This document shows, one piece after another, positions 5,530-6,541 of a DNA stretch of 6,541 bases (its first letter is position 1; each line of letters opens with the position of its first letter). Both the position numbers and the translations under genes were made by a program. The notes under the pieces are model-generated. The model was not told the origin of the DNA. It made no database searches and saw nothing but the letters and a program-made list of their open reading frames with translations. This DNA comes from Lentisphaeria bacterium (GTDB taxonomy: Bacteria; Verrucomicrobiota; Lentisphaeria; Victivallales; GWF2-50-93): assembly GCA_020056205.1 (NCBI GenBank), contig JAGVIF010000245.1, positions 1-6,541 of the forward strand, written 5' to 3'.

Positions 5530-5730
5530 ATGAAAATTAAATTCAACGGACAGAAAAAAAATATCAACGACGGCGCCAGCATTGAAACTGCGATAAACGA
5601 GGCGGGGCTATGCAAGGACAGGGTCGTTGTCTCCGTGAACGATAAAGTGATTGAGAAAAGACGTTTCAGTGAAACGATTTTAAACGACGGCGACGTGATT
5701 GAAGTATTGTCATTTGTCGGAGGGGGATAA
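5530..5730 (+). CDS. thiS: Sulfur carrier protein ThiS
   Basis: ThiS is a 66-residue ubiquitin-like protein that carries sulfur as a C-terminal thiocarboxylate. ThiF adenylates its last glycine, the sulfur is added, and ThiG takes the sulfur into the thiazole ring. The protein begins MKIKFNG, has VVVSVNDKVIEKRRF in the middle, then LNDGDVIEVLSFVGGG. The last part is the classic end of ThiS, including the essential Gly-Gly tail. Length is normal. It lies 61 bases after thiH in an AT-rich gap and has no Shine-Dalgarno sequence. It may be translated from the cluster message or have its own weak promoter (GATAAT at 5500-5505, without a good -35). Its glycine codons also form the ribosome binding site of thiF. 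Identification is secure despite the small size. Confidence 0.95.
   Translation: MKIKFNGQKKNINDGASIETAINEAGLCKDRVVVSVNDKVIEKRRFSETILNDGDVIEVLSFVGGG
5719..5726 (+). promoter_or_regulatory. Ribosome binding site of thiF inside the thiS tail
   Basis: GGAGGGGG lies in the codons for the terminal glycines of ThiS and ends five bases before the ATG at 5732. It is the strongest Shine-Dalgarno sequence in the window. It decides the thiF start in favour of this ATG over an upstream in-frame TTG at 5699 that lies within thiS and has no binding site. Confidence 0.7.
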
Positions 5731-5731
5731 G

Positions 5732-6391
5732 ATGGAGACATCCGGCATTGTTTCCGATAGTGATTTTTTTTCGGCCAATCCGCCCGGAATCACTGATATT
5801 CTTAAAACAAAAACAGTATTCATCGCGGGGGCCGGAGGACTTGGCTCAAATCTTGCGGCTATACTCGCGAGAGCGGGTGTCATAAATTTTCATATCGCCG
5901 ATTTCGATATAGTTTCGGCGTCAAATATCAACCGCCAAAATTATTACAGGGATCAGATCGGGATGATGAAAGTTTCAGCGCTGAAGGAAAACCTCTCGCG
6001 CATAAACCCGAAAATCAATCTGACTACGATAACAGAAAAACTCTCACACGAAAATTACAGCCTCTGCATTCCTGAAGACGCTGATATTATTTTTGAGTGT
6101 TTTGACAACGCCGCGGAAAAGGCAAGACTTTCCGAATTTTGGGCGCTGAACAGAAAAAATATCCCTCTTATCGCCGTGTCGGGACTGGCAGGAGTCGGAC
6201 AGTCCGACAATATCCGCGCAAAAAAAGGAAAGATAAGAGGAATGTGGATAATCGGCGATGAAAAAACGGAGATGAATTCTGAAAACGGAACAATATCATC
6301 CCGCGTCATGCTCGCTGCATCTCTTCAGGCGCACCTCGGAATCAGAATGCTTATCGGGATGAAACCGGAAGATAAAGGACATAAAGAATAA
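5732..6391 (+). CDS. thiF: ThiS adenylyltransferase ThiF (short form, ThiF family 2)
   Basis: ThiF is the E1-like enzyme that uses ATP to adenylate the C-terminal glycine of ThiS. Counting from the ATG at 5732 it has 219 residues. The nucleotide-binding loop GAGGLGSN is at 33-40, followed by the acidic strand end ADFDIV (56-61), NINRQN (65-70) with the conserved arginine, the magnesium-site region FDNAAEK (124-130), and IAVSGLAGVGQSDNI (147-161). This is the compact type found in thiSGHF clusters of anaerobes, which is shorter than E. coli ThiF/MoeB and ends soon after IRMLIG. The only cysteines are C112 and C123, so there is no CxxC zinc pair and no cysteine near the position that links to ThiS in E. 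coli. The gene lies one base after thiS. Family is secure; the sulfur donor for this ThiF type is not evident. Confidence 0.92.
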   Translation: METSGIVSDSDFFSANPPGITDILKTKTVFIAGAGGLGSNLAAILARAGVINFHIADFDIVSASNINRQNYYRDQIGMMKVSALKENLSRINPKINLTTITEKLSHENYSLCIPEDADIIFECFDNAAEKARLSEFWALNRKNIPLIAVSGLAGVGQSDNIRAKKGKIRGMWIIGDEKTEMNSENGTISSRVMLAASLQAHLGIRMLIGMKPEDKGHKE

Positions 6392-6396
6392 AGAAA

Positions 6397-6432
6397 GCGT
6401 TCACCGTTCAGCGTTCACCGTTCAGGGTTCAG
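6397..6432. repeat. Short tandem repeat after thiF
   Basis: The 14-bp unit GCGTTCACCGTTCA occurs twice in perfect tandem (6397-6410, 6411-6424), and the shorter GGGTTCAG follows. The smaller period GTTCA(C/G) is seen throughout. It begins six bases after the thiF stop codon. Such GTTCA arrays are low-complexity repeats prone to length change. Confidence 0.65.
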
Positions 6433-6466
6433 AATAAATGAAGACGCGAGCAAAAAAAAATTAGAA

Positions 6467-6498
6467 AGTAGCGTCCTACTGCGCTTTGCGCAGTTTTA
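6467..6498 (+). terminator. Possible terminator of the thi cluster
   Basis: A perfect 7-bp stem ACTGCGC (6478-6484) / GCGCAGT (6488-6494) with a TTT loop is followed by TTTATC. Just before it, AGTAG (6467-6471) can pair with CTACT (6476-6480), which competes with the main stem. The T-run is short, and the hairpin is about 87 bases after the thiF stop, so it is only a moderate candidate. Additional arms CAGTTT/AAACTG (6491-6496, 6507-6512) and TAGCGT/ACGCTA (6469-6474, 6526-6531) mean it may instead be part of a larger structured repeat that continues to the window end. Confidence 0.35.
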
Positions 6499-6541
6499 TC
6501 AATAAGAAACTGCCAAGAAAGAGACACGCTAAAGTCGAAGA

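Noticed and set aside
5699..5731. TTG start for thiF giving 11 extra residues
   Set aside because: It lies inside thiS, lacks a ribosome binding site and adds residues not typical of ThiF; the ATG at 5732 has a strong site.

Overview
The window looks like chromosomal DNA of an anaerobic, probably uncultivated bacterium of moderate G+C content. Two things point to a bacterial anaerobe. ThiH is the radical-SAM tyrosine lyase, the oxygen-sensitive route to dehydroglycine, rather than ThiO. The ThiF is the short form that I recall as common in strict anaerobes. Intergenic DNA is rich in palindromic, GC-rich dispersed-type repeats and contains broken coding pieces. I cannot assign a phylum from the sequence alone. 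All recognisable intact genes lie on the + strand. No rRNA, tRNA, CRISPR array or complete insertion sequence was seen.

Layout. Bases 1-403 are non-coding but densely structured: a short palindrome, an imperfect hairpin carrying a motif I recognise as a common dispersed repeat, a GC-rich 7-bp hairpin, and a long-range inverted repeat (308-395) just before the first gene. Bases 404-1150 encode a class I SAM-dependent methyltransferase. A 255-bp gap with T-tracts follows. Bases 1406-3031 encode a polytopic membrane glycosyltransferase of the GT39/ArnT-like type. Its stop codon overlaps the start of a 69-codon ORF (3028-3237) that is a truncated, about 70% identical copy of an internal part of the same gene. 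The next 360 bp hold a hairpin at the breakpoint, a coding-like remnant with an in-frame stop, and a 130-bp nested palindrome (3401-3530).

From 3598 to 6391 there is a thiamine thiazole cluster in the order thiG-thiH-thiS-thiF. ThiF adenylates the C-terminal glycine of ThiS so that it can become a thiocarboxylate. ThiH cleaves tyrosine to dehydroglycine. ThiG joins dehydroglycine, the ThiS sulfur and deoxyxylulose 5-phosphate into the thiazole phosphate. thiG and thiH overlap by one base, and thiS and thiF are one base apart, with the ThiF ribosome binding site lying in the codons for the ThiS glycine tail. No TPP riboswitch is visible upstream, and thiC, thiD and thiE are not in the window. 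The tail (6392-6541) has a short tandem repeat and a terminator-like hairpin.

I found no convincing new multi-gene system. The most notable signals are the duplicated-and-broken glycosyltransferase, the 130-bp nested palindrome, the 308-395 inverted repeat before the methyltransferase, and the weak use of Shine-Dalgarno sites in the thi cluster.
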